Part shown: in pieces, positions 42,659 through 52,689 of the stretch
Position numbering within the stretch: the stretch's first letter is position 1
Layout of the letters: each line of letters opens with the position of its first letter
Assembly: GCF_018636735.1 (NCBI RefSeq)
Contig: NZ_CP045200.1
Location: 496,001 to 560,000 of the forward strand
Origin: Erythrobacter sp. 3-20A1M
GTDB taxonomy: Bacteria > Pseudomonadota > Alphaproteobacteria > Sphingomonadales > Sphingomonadaceae
Direction of reading: 5' to 3'
DNA: 64,000 nucleotides
Notes under the pieces: generated by a model
What the model saw: the letters and a program-made list of their open reading frames with translations, nothing else
The model's database searches: none
Told to the model about the DNA's origin: nothing
Translations under genes and position numbers: made by a program

Positions 42659-43425
42659 AGATCGAAGCCGACCGTCCGGGCTGCATCGCGAATGTAGTCG
42701 GGCGCGTCGGTGTCGGTCACCAACGCGGAAATCTCGCCGACATCGATGATCCGGTGCAGGCAGGTGCGCCCGAATTTCGAACTGTCGGTCACCGCGATGA
42801 CCGATCGAGCGCGGCCCACCATCTTGCGGTTGAGGACAGCTTCGGGCTCGTAATGGGTAGTGAGCCCTCGCTGCAGATCGAACCCATCCACGCCCAGGAA
42901 CAGCTTGTCGACATGCAGCGCGTCCAGCGCGTCCATCGTTTGCCCGCCGTAGAAGGCCATGTTGCGCCGGCGCATTTGCCCGCCCAGCATCACCGTGACC
43001 ACGTGCTCCTTGCGCGCGAGTATCGACAGGACGTTGAAATCGTTCGTGACGACGGTGATGTCTTCGATATCCGGCAGGTGCGTCGCGATGGCCATGGCGG
43101 TCGTACCTGAATCGAGGACGATCGAATCGCCTGCCACGACCATGTCGGCCGCGCACTTCCCGATCCGCCGCTTCTCCTCGACATTGATCACCTGCTTCGT
43201 TTCGACAGCGGGTTCGCCGCCAGCGTTTATGACGTCGGTCGATATGGCGCCGCCATAGGACCTTTCGGCCAGCCCGCGTTCGCACAGGAAATCAAGGTCT
43301 TTCCGGATCGTCTGGGACGACACGTCGAACTGCCGGGACAGTTCCGCCACCTGGATACTGCCCAAATCCTTCAGCATGGCGATCATCTTCTGGCGCCGAC
43401 CGCTGGTGTCTCGCAATTTGGTCAT
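42646..43425 (-). CDS. DeoR-family regulator (AgaR-like)
   Basis: The 259-residue protein has the DeoR helix-turn-helix (AELSRQFDVSSQTIRKDLDF near residue 27) and the C-terminal sugar-phosphate sensor with SIVLDSGTTAMAIA, VTNDFNVLSIL, and LFLGVDGFD. AgaR-type members respond to amino-sugar phosphates and repress GalNAc/galactosamine genes. The gene is divergent from a TonB receptor and convergent with the amidohydrolase (13-bp overlap of ends). Candidate operators are the inverted pair at 41442-41480, the single site at 43619-43632 and the wide repeat at 43466-43527. Confidence 0.87.
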   Translation of the reverse strand: MTKLRDTSGRRQKMIAMLKDLGSIQVAELSRQFDVSSQTIRKDLDFLCERGLAERSYGGAISTDVINAGGEPAVETKQVINVEEKRRIGKCAADMVVAGDSIVLDSGTTAMAIATHLPDIEDITVVTNDFNVLSILARKEHVVTVMLGGQMRRRNMAFYGGQTMDALDALHVDKLFLGVDGFDLQRGLTTHYEPEAVLNRKMVGRARSVIAVTDSSKFGRTCLHRIIDVGEISALVTDTDAPDYIRDAARTVGFDLYEA

Positions 43426-43465
43426 TGTGCCCCGTGATGCCCGCTTGAATATGCCTTGTAAGAGG

Positions 43466-43527
43466 TACCGTTATCATCCGCAATACGACACGGTTTCGAA
43501 GCGCCCTGCAAACGCAGGATAACGGTA
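43466..43527. promoter_or_regulatory. Perfect 10-bp inverted repeat with 42-bp spacer
   Basis: TACCGTTATC (43466-43475) is matched exactly by GATAACGGTA (43518-43527) on the other arm, four helical turns apart. It lies 41 bp upstream of the DeoR-family gene. A widely spaced symmetric pair fits looping by an oligomeric DeoR-type protein. It could control the regulator itself or the divergent TonB receptor. Confidence 0.5.
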
Positions 43528-43618
43528 GGTTTCGGCAAAGCACAAACGTATCGCGGGCGAAAACCACCGGGATAAATATCGTTATATTGTGCTTGCCATC
43601 AAAAAATTACGTGCTTAC

Positions 43619-43632
43619 GATGCAAAATGAAA
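43619..43632 (-). promoter_or_regulatory. Single AgaR-like site upstream of TonB receptor
   Basis: On the minus strand this reads TTTCATTTTGCATC, 12 of 14 positions agreeing with the remembered AgaR consensus and sharing the TTTCRTTTT core with 41467-41480. It is about 85 bp before the receptor start. The region 43560-43620 is AT-rich and probably contains the receptor promoter. Confidence 0.4.
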
Positions 43633-43716
43633 CATACTGAGGGTACAGCCCTCGTTTCGCAAATCGGGGCGCTGTTACGGCCGGAGAATGCCGGGCAGCT
43701 TGATGGAGGGCTTATG

Positions 43717-46557
43717 ATGAACGCATATCGTCAATTTCGTGCCATGGCAGTCGTGGGTTCCAGTGTCGCAGCACTGGTCGCGGCCACTCCGTTGGCGGCC
43801 CAGGACGTTACGGCGGACGATGCGCAGGCCGCGGCGGACGATGAGCAAACCGATTACGCCGATACGTCGTCCACAGTGATCGTGGTTCGCGGCGTGCGCG
43901 GGAGTATCGCCCGGTCGGTCGATCTGAAGAAGAATGCATCGACGGTGCAGGATTCGATCAGCGCGCTGGAACTGGGCGTTTTCCCCGATGACAACGTGGC
44001 AGACTCGCTCGCGCACATCACGGGCGTCGCCATAAGCCGCACCGCCGGCGGCGAGGGACAGTATGTCAGCGTCCGCGGACTTGGCCCCGAATACACCCTG
44101 ACGACCTTCAACGGCCGGACGCTTGCCACCGATGGCGCGAGCCGCGATTTCGCTTACGACGTCCTGCCCGCCGACGTGATCAGCGGGGCGGACGTGATCA
44201 AGGGGGCGGAAGCGTCGCTGACCGAGGGTGCGATCGGCGGCCTGGTCAATCTGCGTTCAGCGAGCCCGTTCGACAAGGTCGGCCTGAACGGAGTGGTTCG
44301 CCTGCAGGGCGATTACAACCTGATGTCCGAATATGCGGGCGTGAAGTTTTCCGGGGTCGTCAGCAACACCTTCGCCGACGATACGCTAGGCGTCATGCTG
44401 GGCGTGGTTCTCGAGCGGCGCAAGGATCGCACCGACGTCGCCGGCAACGATGGCGGCTGGACCCGCAACCCCGATCCGACCGACGAAAGCTGGCTGTACG
44501 GCAATGCCTGGGGTGGAAATATCGACCCGAACGGCAACGGGGAGCTCGATCCCGACGAATACGGCCTGATCGGTCTCGGCCAGTTCCGGGTCGGCTCGAT
44601 CTTGGAAGAAAAACGTCGTCGAGCTTTCACCGCCAAGGTCGAATGGCGTCCCACAGACACCTTCACCCTCACGCTCGACGGCATTAAAACGAAGCTCGAT
44701 TCCCCGCAGGTCGGTTTCCAGCAGTCGTATTACACGCTGTTTTCCCCGGGGCGCTGGTCGAACATCCAGATTGAGGACGGCATCGTCACCAGCTTCGACA
44801 TGAACAATCCCGATCCGGAGCTGGCTCTGAATCCGGAACTGCTCAACCAGACGTCCTATCGGGTGGTGGATACCGATCTGTACGGTGCCAATGCGAAGTG
44901 GGAGGCGACCGACGCCCTGACCCTGACCGCAGACGTCTACCGCTCCAGTTCCTCGCGGAATTCGGGCGGTCAGGACAGCTACGTGGTCCTGCGCATGAAT
45001 CAGCCCAATACCGCGAGCTTCATGCTGAACGATTCCGCGGTGCCCGACGTGCGCGTTACCTTCAACGACGGAAGAGACCTCGTCAGCGGGCTGGCGGATG
45101 GAGCGTTCGGTCCTTCGGACTTCAACACCCACTATTTCTCGTTGGCAGGCGACAATATCGACGACAAGATCACCGGCTTGTCCTTCGCCGGCGATTTGTT
45201 CACCGACATGGGGCCGCTGGAATCCGTTCTGTTCGGCTTCACCTACAACAGCCGCGAGAAGGCGCGTGAGCTGGTCAACAATTCGCTGACCGGCGGTGCC
45301 GACTATTATTCCGGCAACTACGCGATCAACGTTGGCGACCTGGGCGGCAACGTCATTTCGCGCACCCTGGACTTGCCCAACTTCATGAACGGCGTGAACG
45401 CGATGTTCCCCCGCTCCTTCCTGTCATTCGACATTCCGGGCTACCTTGCCGCGCTCGAAGCGTATGACGGGACGCCGCGCCCCGGCGGTGGCACGTACGA
45501 TTTCTCGGCCGCGGCCCCCGTCTGGAACCCGCTGCAGAGCTACCGCGTGACGGAAGATACCGCGGTCGGATATGTGCAGGCGAACCTGTCGGGTGCACGC
45601 TGGAGCGGCAATATCGGGCTGCGGCTGGTGAATACCAACACCACCGCGCAGGCGTGGGATGCGAAGATCCTCAATATCATCGCCAACGGCGCGTTCAACT
45701 ACACCGCCGTCTACGATGCCCCGTCGGAGGTTAAACAGGATAGCGAGTACACCTACCTCCTGCCCTCGGCCAATCTCAGCATCGACCTGATCGACAACCT
45801 TCGTCTGCGCCTCAGCGCCGCGCGCACCATGGCGCGCCCATCGGTCGAGACCCTCGCGCCGACCAACACGACCGAAAGCGTGTCCTGGGGCGAATTCACG
45901 CAAGTCTATGGCGGCAACGCAGATCTGAAACCGTACCAGGCCGATCAGTTCGACGTCTCGCTCGAATGGTATTTCGCGCCGAGCTCGATCTTCAACGTCG
46001 CCGGCTTCTACAAGCACATCAAGAACCAGATCACGACCAGCTGGGAGCCGGGTGTCGACATCGGTGTGCCGGGATATCTGTTCAACATCATCCGCCCCAT
46101 CAACGGCGATTACGCTAAGGTGAAGGGTATCGAAGTCGGTCTGCAGCATCTCTTCAACAACGGCTTCGGCGTGCGCGGGCAATTCACGCGCAACTGGTCC
46201 AAGAGCTATGTCGGCGACGAAGTCCGCCCGCTGGAAGGGATTGCGCCGTCCGTATATTCTCTCAGCCTCCTTTACGAGAAAGGTCCGCTGTCGCTGGCCG
46301 CGACGGCCGACCATACGGACAGCTTCACCACCGCGATCAACGTGCTGGGTGCAGGGTATAACGAGGAGGCCGATGCCATTACCTGGGTAACGGCTCACAT
46401 GTCCTATGACATCACCGATCGCGTCACTCTCGCGCTCGACGGACAGAACCTGCTGGATTCCAAGCAGACATACAGCCTGAACGGCAATCCGCTGCTTTCG
46501 CAGGGTTATTACCGGTATGGCCGTTCGGTCAAACTCAGTGCGAGCTATCGCTTCTGA
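43717..46557 (+). CDS. TonB-dependent receptor of the second sugar locus
   Basis: The ATG at 43717 is 6 bases after GGAGGG (the adjacent ATG at 43714 is the alternative) and gives 946 residues. The signal peptide ends PLAAQD near residue 35. The plug has STVIVVRGVRGSIARSVDLKK (about 55-75), YVSVRGLGPEYTLTTFNGR, and GADVIKGAEASLTEGAIGG. The barrel ends GRSVKLSASYRF with a terminal Phe. The type matches large carbohydrate receptors. Divergent placement from the AgaR-like regulator suggests it imports the glycan later cut by the GH36 enzyme. Confidence 0.9.
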   Translation: MNAYRQFRAMAVVGSSVAALVAATPLAAQDVTADDAQAAADDEQTDYADTSSTVIVVRGVRGSIARSVDLKKNASTVQDSISALELGVFPDDNVADSLAHITGVAISRTAGGEGQYVSVRGLGPEYTLTTFNGRTLATDGASRDFAYDVLPADVISGADVIKGAEASLTEGAIGGLVNLRSASPFDKVGLNGVVRLQGDYNLMSEYAGVKFSGVVSNTFADDTLGVMLGVVLERRKDRTDVAGNDGGWTRNPDPTDESWLYGNAWGGNIDPNGNGELDPDEYGLIGLGQFRVGSILEEKRRRAFTAKVEWRPTDTFTLTLDGIKTKLDSPQVGFQQSYYTLFSPGRWSNIQIEDGIVTSFDMNNPDPELALNPELLNQTSYRVVDTDLYGANAKWEATDALTLTADVYRSSSSRNSGGQDSYVVLRMNQPNTASFMLNDSAVPDVRVTFNDGRDLVSGLADGAFGPSDFNTHYFSLAGDNIDDKITGLSFAGDLFTDMGPLESVLFGFTYNSREKARELVNNSLTGGADYYSGNYAINVGDLGGNVISRTLDLPNFMNGVNAMFPRSFLSFDIPGYLAALEAYDGTPRPGGGTYDFSAAAPVWNPLQSYRVTEDTAVGYVQANLSGARWSGNIGLRLVNTNTTAQAWDAKILNIIANGAFNYTAVYDAPSEVKQDSEYTYLLPSANLSIDLIDNLRLRLSAARTMARPSVETLAPTNTTESVSWGEFTQVYGGNADLKPYQADQFDVSLEWYFAPSSIFNVAGFYKHIKNQITTSWEPGVDIGVPGYLFNIIRPINGDYAKVKGIEVGLQHLFNNGFGVRGQFTRNWSKSYVGDEVRPLEGIAPSVYSLSLLYEKGPLSLAATADHTDSFTTAINVLGAGYNEEADAITWVTAHMSYDITDRVTLALDGQNLLDSKQTYSLNGNPLLSQGYYRYGRSVKLSASYRF

Positions 46558-46645
46558 GTAGGAACGCCGAAGCACCGCAATACGGTTATTCTGCGGTATC
46601 GGCTGTGTAACGGTCCAATCGCACGAGCTGTCAGGCTAAGTGAAA

Positions 46646-46689
46646 AGCAAGGATCGGGTATCCCCATACACGGTTACCCGATCCTTGCT
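46646..46689 (+). terminator. 15-bp perfect hairpin downstream of TonB receptor
   Basis: AGCAAGGATCGGGTA (46646-46660) pairs perfectly with TACCCGATCCTTGCT (46675-46689) around a 14-base loop, 89 bases after the receptor stop. No T-run follows on the plus strand, so it may protect or end the transcript by another route. The rest of 46558-46837 shows only recurring ACGGTTA-like words and no gene. Confidence 0.6.
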
Positions 46690-46837
46690 GCGCAACCGCA
46701 GGCCAGAAGCGGGCCTACATGCGATCCGGATTACGCCCGGTAGCCGAACCGGCTGAGAAGAACCAAACGCGACCTCCACCAGTCAGAACGTCATTCGCTT
46801 GGGAATACGCCGCTTCGCTGATAGTGGCGGCGGCCTC

Positions 46838-48691
46838 ATGATCACCATCAACAATCTGACGTTACGGCTTGGCGGCCGGGCCATTCTCGAGGGCGCTTCG
46901 GCTGCCATCCCGATCGACGCTCGGATCGGGCTGATCGGGCGCAACGGCGCGGGCAAGTCCACGCTGATGAAAGCGCTGATCGGCGAGTTGGAGGCGGATG
47001 ACGGCACGATCGAGATGCCGCGCCGGTCGCGGCTAGGCTATGTCGCGCAGGAAGCGCCCGATGGCGCCACCACCGCTTTCGACGCGGTGCTCGCGGGCGA
47101 TACCGAGCGCTCGCAATTGTTGGAGCAGGCGGAAACCTGCACCGACATGAACCGGCTCGGCGATATTCACGAACGTCTGCTGGCGATCGACGCTTATGCT
47201 GCTCCCTCGCGGGCGGCCATCATTCTGAACGGCCTGGGCTTCGATGAGGAGATGCAGGCGCGCCCGCTCGAAAGTTTTTCGGGCGGATGGAAGATGCGGG
47301 TTGCGCTTGGTGCCCTGCTGCTGTCCGCACCCGACATCATGCTGCTGGACGAGCCGTCCAATCACCTCGATCTGGAGGCGACGCTATGGCTGGAATCCTT
47401 CCTGAAATCCTATCAGGGCACGCTGATCGTCATCAGCCACGAACGTGATCTGCTAAACAATGTCGTTACCGGGATTCTGCACCTTCAGGGCGGCAAGCTG
47501 ACCATGTATCCCGGCAATTACGACGCGTTCGAGCGGCAGCGGGCGGAGCGTGCCGCGCAGCTCGCCGCGGCCAAGGCATCGCAGGATGCGCAGCGCGCCC
47601 GGCTGCAGGATTACGTCGCGCGTAACAGCGCCCGTGCCTCCACCGCGAAGCAGGCGCAATCGCGCGCCAAGATGCTGGCCAAGATGCAGCCGATCGCCGC
47701 GCTGATGGACGATCCGGGCCTCAGCTTCGATTTCCCCAGCCCGGACGAGCTGCGCCCGCCGATGATCACGCTCGATCTCGCCGCGGTGGGCTATGACGAG
47801 ACGCCAATCCTGCAGCGCCTCGATCTGCGGATCGATCCGGACGAGCGGATCGCGCTGCTGGGCCGCAACGGCAATGGCAAGACCACGCTGGCCCGTCTGC
47901 TCGCCGCGCAACTGCCGGTGATGGAGGGCGAAATGAACGTCTCCCCCCGCATGAAAGTGGGTTATTTCACGCAATATCAGGTGGAGGAGCTCTCGTCCGA
48001 CGATACGCCGCTCGACCACATGACCCGCGCGATGGAAAAGGCATCCCCCGGTGCAGTGCGCGCGCAGCTGGGCCGGTTCGGCTTCTCCGGCCAAAAGGCG
48101 ACAACCCAGGTCGGCAAGCTTTCCGGCGGCGAGCGGGCGCGGCTGGCGCTGGCCTTGATTACCCGCGACGCGCCGCATCTCCTGATTCTGGACGAACCGA
48201 CCAACCACCTGGACGTCGACGCGCGCGAGGCGCTGGTGCAGGCGATCAACGCCTTCGACGGCGCGGTCCTCCTCATCAGCCACGACCGGCATATGGTGGA
48301 GCTGACGGCTGACCGGCTGGTGCTGGTGGATGAGGGTACGGCGCGCGAATATCCAGGCAGCATGGAGGATTACATCGATTTCGTGCTGGGCCGGAACCAG
48401 CCGAAGGAAGGAGGCAAGGCCAAGGCGAAGGGGGGCCGGGGTTACTCAGCCAAGCAACGACAGGAAGCCAAAGCCGCGCGTAGCAATGTCTCGGCAGCGG
48501 AAAAGCGCGTGGCCACGCTGCAGGAGCAGATCGCCGCGATCGATACCGCGCTGGCGGATGCGTCGCCCGCATCGAGCGCAAAATCCGCGGGCGATCTCAT
48601 GCGCGAGCGAGCCGCGGCAGCGGCGGACCTGGAAGAGGCCGAAGCTGCGTGGCTGGAGGCGCAGGAGAGCCTGGAAAAAGTGGAAGCCTGA
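46838..48691 (+). CDS. ABC-F family ATPase
   Basis: The ATG at 46838 begins the family N-terminus [16 protein letters not shown]; 617 residues follow. Two ABC domains are present, with Walker [10 protein letters not shown] and GRNGNGKTT, signatures FSGGWKMR and LSGGERAR, and Walker [11 protein letters not shown] and [10 protein letters not shown]. There is a linker between them and a Lys/Ala/Glu-rich coiled-coil tail from about residue 530. There are no membrane segments. ABC-F proteins (Uup/YheS type) act on ribosomes in the cytoplasm. The start of the next gene lies 6 bases after its stop. Confidence 0.9.
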   Translation: MITINNLTLRLGGRAILEGASAAIPIDARIGLIGRNGAGKSTLMKALIGELEADDGTIEMPRRSRLGYVAQEAPDGATTAFDAVLAGDTERSQLLEQAETCTDMNRLGDIHERLLAIDAYAAPSRAAIILNGLGFDEEMQARPLESFSGGWKMRVALGALLLSAPDIMLLDEPSNHLDLEATLWLESFLKSYQGTLIVISHERDLLNNVVTGILHLQGGKLTMYPGNYDAFERQRAERAAQLAAAKASQDAQRARLQDYVARNSARASTAKQAQSRAKMLAKMQPIAALMDDPGLSFDFPSPDELRPPMITLDLAAVGYDETPILQRLDLRIDPDERIALLGRNGNGKTTLARLLAAQLPVMEGEMNVSPRMKVGYFTQYQVEELSSDDTPLDHMTRAMEKASPGAVRAQLGRFGFSGQKATTQVGKLSGGERARLALALITRDAPHLLILDEPTNHLDVDAREALVQAINAFDGAVLLISHDRHMVELTADRLVLVDEGTAREYPGSMEDYIDFVLGRNQPKEGGKAKAKGGRGYSAKQRQEAKAARSNVSAAEKRVATLQEQIAAIDTALADASPASSAKSAGDLMRERAAAAADLEEAEAAWLEAQESLEKVEA

Positions 48692-48696
48692 GCGCG

Positions 48697-49239
48697 ATGC
48701 CGGGGATCATCGCCTTCAACAAGCCCTATGGCGTGCTGTGCCAGTTCACCGACGAACGGCAGGGTCCACCCCGCCCCACCCTGGCAGATTTCATCGATGC
48801 GCCGGGGTATTATGCGGCCGGGCGGCTGGATTTCGACAGCGAGGGGTTGCTCATTCTGACAGATGATGGGCGGATGCAGGCGCGGATCGCCGATCCACGG
48901 CACAAGCTGCCCAAGACCTATCTGGTGCAGGTGGACGGCGATCCGGGCGAAGACGACCTAGAAATACTGCGACGGGGCGTGCGGCTGAAGGACGGCCTGA
49001 GCCTGCCCGCCAGCGTGGAGCGCATCGACGACCCGCGGCTATGGCCGCGCGATCCCCCGATCCGCGTGCGCAAATCCATCCCCGACAGCTGGCTGCGGCT
49101 GACAATCCGCGAGGGGCGCAACCGGCAGGTGCGCCGGATGACAGCCGCCGTCGGTCATCCCACGCTGCGGCTGGTGCGCTGGTCGGTGGGCGAATGGACG
49201 CTGGACGGCTTGGCGCCGGGCGCGTGGCGCGCGGTGTGA
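48697..49239 (+). CDS. 23S rRNA pseudouridine synthase (RluE-like)
   Basis: This 180-residue protein has the RsuA/RluE-type catalytic core without an S4 domain: [15 protein letters not shown] at the start, the catalytic Asp in [21 protein letters not shown] near residue 48 (two adjoining segments), LPKTYLVQV, and [22 protein letters not shown] near the C-terminus (two segments). Short size and motifs best fit RluE (U2457 of 23S rRNA in E. coli). It is probably co-transcribed with the ABC-F gene. Confidence 0.85.
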   Translation: MPGIIAFNKPYGVLCQFTDERQGPPRPTLADFIDAPGYYAAGRLDFDSEGLLILTDDGRMQARIADPRHKLPKTYLVQVDGDPGEDDLEILRRGVRLKDGLSLPASVERIDDPRLWPRDPPIRVRKSIPDSWLRLTIREGRNRQVRRMTAAVGHPTLRLVRWSVGEWTLDGLAPGAWRAV

Positions 49240-49248
49240 TCGCGCGAG

Positions 49249-50412
49249 TCAGTCGTCTTCGCTGAAGGCTACGCCGCCCCGGTGGATCAGCTCTTGGATC
49301 AGGTTCACCACCGATTGGCACGCCGCCATGTCAGTGCCTGGAACTATAGAGGGCTCCGCGCACAGACGCTCGGCGAAATCGGCCGCCGCACCGGCGCATT
49401 CCTGTGCGACGCCATCGACGAACAGCGTCACCGATCCAGCCTCATGGCACACGAAGGCGAAGCGGCTGGCGGGATTGCGCATTATCGTCGCGCCGGATTC
49501 CATCGCGGACCGTACGTCCTGCATCGAAACCGCCCCCTCGGGTGCCCAGTCCAGCCGGTCGGTCTTCGGCGCAGTGGCATACTCGCCGAACCAGCGCGCG
49601 AATGCGGGCCGGTCGGACAGGCTGCGCGTCATCATCTCGTAGACCCGGTCGAGCGCCGCGCTGGAAATCTCACCCGGATTGTCCTGCATGCTCAGGTCGG
49701 GATCGGTGTAACGATCGTCTTCGGCAAGGGTGTCGAGCGCGTGATCGATCCAACCCGACAGCAGTTCGCCGCGCGAGGGCGCGCGGAAGCCCACCGAATA
49801 GGTCATGCAATCATCGCCGACCGCCACGCCCTCATGCGCGAAACCGGGCGGGACGTAGAGGATATCGCCCGGCTCCAGCACCCATTCAGCCGTGTGTTCG
49901 AATTCTGCCAGCAAGCGCAGATAATCGTGCGGCTGCAACGGGGTGGCTTCGTCGCACTGCGGCCCGATCCGCCAGCGCCGGCGGCTCAGCCCCTGCACCA
50001 AGAACACATCGTACCTGTCGAAATGCGCGCCCACCCCGCCGCCATCAACCGCGTAACTGACCATCACATCGTCCACCCGCCAGTTGGGAATGAACCGAAA
50101 TGCATCAAGCAGCGCAGCGACGGCGGGAACGTGGTGATCGACCGCCTGCACGAGCAGAGTCCACGGATAGCGCCCCAATTCGCCGAACCGCGTAGGGGAC
50201 AACGGACCGTGCTCCAGGTCCAGCTCGCCGGATGCGGTTTCGTGGACGAGGCGTGATTCCACCTCGCCCTCGCACGCCAACCCCGCCAGTTCGTCCGGCG
50301 GCAATGGATTGCGCCATGACCGCCACGGATTGCGGATCAGCAGCGGCCGCTTCTGCCAGTGCTCGATCAGGAAGCGCTCAGCATCGAAGTCGCGAAAGGC
50401 GGGCACGTTCAT
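49249..50412 (-). CDS. roxA: JmjC/cupin ribosomal oxygenase (RoxA/YcfD-like)
   Basis: The 387-residue protein carries the iron-binding HxD in GVGAHFDRYDVFLVQ near residue 125 and the third ligand His in YVPPGFAHEGVAVGDD near residue 190. N-terminal QKRPLLIRN and a C-terminal winged-helix-like region complete the architecture. YcfD/RoxA hydroxylates an arginine of ribosomal protein L16 using iron, oxygen and 2-oxoglutarate. It begins in an ATGA overlap with a small upstream gene, and both may be co-transcribed with the helicase gene further upstream. Confidence 0.85.
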   Translation of the reverse strand: MNVPAFRDFDAERFLIEHWQKRPLLIRNPWRSWRNPLPPDELAGLACEGEVESRLVHETASGELDLEHGPLSPTRFGELGRYPWTLLVQAVDHHVPAVAALLDAFRFIPNWRVDDVMVSYAVDGGGVGAHFDRYDVFLVQGLSRRRWRIGPQCDEATPLQPHDYLRLLAEFEHTAEWVLEPGDILYVPPGFAHEGVAVGDDCMTYSVGFRAPSRGELLSGWIDHALDTLAEDDRYTDPDLSMQDNPGEISSAALDRVYEMMTRSLSDRPAFARWFGEYATAPKTDRLDWAPEGAVSMQDVRSAMESGATIMRNPASRFAFVCHEAGSVTLFVDGVAQECAGAAADFAERLCAEPSIVPGTDMAACQSVVNLIQELIHRGGVAFSEDD

Positions 50413-50855
50413 TGCGGCTCGCCCTCGGCACCGGCGAACAAATCCATGAAATTGCGCGCCGCATCACGATCGGCGGGATCGGAAAATGCAATGTCGAGAT
50501 CGGGTGCCGCGTCGAACATGTACAACAGAGTCCACAGGGCGAACCGACCGCCGCGATCGCGCGAGAGCCCGAAATCGACCAGCATCCGCTCCACCCCGGC
50601 CACCCGCGCGCCCTCGCTCACCCCATCCAGCGAGGTGGTACCGAAGTAGCGAAAGATGAGGTCGTCGAAGTCCATCCCATTCCGCCTAGCGATCGCCGTA
50701 AGGATGGCAAAGCATCTCAACTCTAGCAGTGCGGTTGCAAACCGCTGCCGCCAATCGCTCCGGGCCTTGGCGAGAGTACTAGCCCATGTCAGAACTCGCC
50801 CTTCAGCGTCCCGACGGCCGAACGGGTTTGCGCTTCCCTTTCTTTTCTCCGCCAC
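50409..50855 (-). CDS. Small hypothetical protein coupled to roxA
   Basis: The frame gives 148 residues from a GTG at 50855 that lies inside the end of the helicase gene in another frame (53 bp shared), after GAGAAGG. The sequence has a basic N-terminus, a helical core (TALLELRCFAILTAIARRNG, MDFDDLIFRYFGTT, RFALWTLLYMFDAAPDL) and an acidic end. I do not recognise the family. Codon use looks normal, and the ATGA overlap with roxA supports translation, so it may be a partner in ribosome modification. A shorter start inside the frame is possible. Confidence 0.6.
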   Translation of the reverse strand: MAEKRKGSANPFGRRDAEGRVLTWASTLAKARSDWRQRFATALLELRCFAILTAIARRNGMDFDDLIFRYFGTTSLDGVSEGARVAGVERMLVDFGLSRDRGGRFALWTLLYMFDAAPDLDIAFSDPADRDAARNFMDLFAGAEGEPQ

Positions 50856-52548
50856 CCTTCTCGCGGCGACCCTTTCGGAAGTTTTTCACACCCGGATCGT
50901 GATCGCCACGTTTGCGGTTCTGGCGGGCCTCCACACGCGGCCCTTCGTCGCTTCGCTCGATTGCGATGGCATCTTGACTGTCGTCTGCGGAAGCTGTGCG
51001 GGCAATCGTGTCCGCAAATTTCGAAGCGATCGCTCGTGGGATCTGGAACCAGCTTTCGTTCTGGCCAATCCGGATCGCCCCGATCTCGTTACGCGTTATG
51101 TGGCCCTGGCGGCAAATCATCGGCAACAGCCAGCGCGGCTCGGCATTCTGTCTTCGCCCGATGCAGATCTTGAACCAGACCACGTCGTCGAAGCCCGGAC
51201 GATGATTGTCGGCCTTGTTCTTTTCACGCGCCGCCGGTGTATCCGCGATCAATTCTTCCGGTTGCGGCATCTTCGCACGGTGGGCCTGCACCAGTGCCGC
51301 TGCGATGTCTTCCGGTGCCATGCGGCTCATCAACTCGGCGGCCACCTTGCGGTCCGCTTCCTCGTATTCGACCGGAGCAGAAAGCTTGTCCATCAAGCGG
51401 ATGTGATCCTGAGCGCGAATGGATTCGGCCGAGGGCGCGCTCATCCAATCCGCCGATATCTTCGCACCGCGCAACATGCCTTCCACACGCTTTCGGCGAT
51501 TGTAGGGCACCACAATGACGGCGGTTCCCTTGTTTCCCGCCCGGCCGGTACGACCCGAACGATGCTGCAGCGTTTCCGCATCGCGCGGTATCTCGACATG
51601 AATGACGAGGCTCAGCGAAGGCAGGTCGAGACCACGCGCCGCCACATCCGTCGCAACGCAAACGCGCGCACGGCGATCGCGCAATGCCTGCATAGCCTGG
51701 TTGCGTTCCGACTGCGAATGTTCGCCCGACAGGGCCACGACGGCGAAACCCCGATTCTGCAAGGTGGCATGCAACCGCCGCACATTGTCGCGGGTTGCGC
51801 AAAAACAAATGGCCGTTTCCGCCTCGTGGAAGCGCAACAGATTCACCACCGAGTTCTCGATCTCGGACGGAGCGACGGTAATCGCCTGGTAAGCGATGTC
51901 TCCGTGCCCGTGTCCCTCACTCGCGAGTGTCAAACGCAAGGCGTTGGTCTGATAGCGCTCGGCCAAGCGAACGATCTGACGAGGCAGAGTTGCTGAAAAC
52001 AGAAGCGTGCGGCGCGTTTCCGGCGCGGCATCGAGAATTTCTTCGAGATCCTCGCGAAACCCCATATCGAGCATCTCGTCAGCCTCGTCGAGCACGACGC
52101 CCGCGAGCCCCGACAGGTCGAGCGCGCCGCGTTCGAGATGATCGCGCAGCCGCCCCGGAGTGCCCACGACGATCGCCGGTCCGCCCCGCAGTGCCCGTCG
52201 TTCCTTGGATGCATCCATTCCGCCGACGCAAGTTGCGATGCGAATACCGGTCCTGCCGTACAGCCAGGCGAGTTCTCGACTGACCTGCAATGCCAACTCG
52301 CGCGTCGGGGCGACCACGAGTACCAGTGGCCCCTCGCCGCGCGATTCAGCGTCACCGTGGGTAAGCAATTCGCTCGAAAGCGCCAAACCGAACGCGACCG
52401 TCTTGCCCGAACCCGTCTGCGCGGAAACGATAAGGTCCCGCCCCTCGGCATCGGGGGCTATCACGGCAGCCTGCACCGGAGTAACAGAGGCGAAACCGCG
52501 TTCGACAAGGGTGTCGCGCAGAATTGGCGGTAGATTTTCGAAGGACAT
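50803..52548 (-). CDS. DEAD-box RNA helicase with DbpA-type RNA-binding domain
   Basis: The 581-residue protein has all helicase motifs: AQTGSGKT (I), PTRELALQ (Ia), GTPGRL, VLDEADEML (II, DEAD), FSATLP (III), ATDVAARGLDLP and QHRSGRTGRAG (VI). A C-terminal domain (about 455-525: VVWFKICIGRRQNAEPRWLL, ITRNEIGAIRIGQNESWFQI) matches DbpA/CsdA-type RNA-binding folds. A basic Lys/Arg/Gly tail follows. It probably works on ribosome assembly or cold-stable RNA. It is first in a likely transcript with the small gene and roxA. Confidence 0.9.
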   Translation of the reverse strand: MSFENLPPILRDTLVERGFASVTPVQAAVIAPDAEGRDLIVSAQTGSGKTVAFGLALSSELLTHGDAESRGEGPLVLVVAPTRELALQVSRELAWLYGRTGIRIATCVGGMDASKERRALRGGPAIVVGTPGRLRDHLERGALDLSGLAGVVLDEADEMLDMGFREDLEEILDAAPETRRTLLFSATLPRQIVRLAERYQTNALRLTLASEGHGHGDIAYQAITVAPSEIENSVVNLLRFHEAETAICFCATRDNVRRLHATLQNRGFAVVALSGEHSQSERNQAMQALRDRRARVCVATDVAARGLDLPSLSLVIHVEIPRDAETLQHRSGRTGRAGNKGTAVIVVPYNRRKRVEGMLRGAKISADWMSAPSAESIRAQDHIRLMDKLSAPVEYEEADRKVAAELMSRMAPEDIAAALVQAHRAKMPQPEELIADTPAAREKNKADNHRPGFDDVVWFKICIGRRQNAEPRWLLPMICRQGHITRNEIGAIRIGQNESWFQIPRAIASKFADTIARTASADDSQDAIAIERSDEGPRVEARQNRKRGDHDPGVKNFRKGRREKGGGEKKGKRKPVRPSGR

Positions 52549-52689
52549 TGGAACTCACAATAGATCCGCCCTTTGACAGGGCGGCGAGGTTTAGCGGGCG
52601 GAAGAGTTCCGCTCAGGCAGAAAACGGGGAACGGGCGCGTGCAAGCAGCCTCGCATCAGGACGATATAGCAATAAATGCCCCGCAAGGC

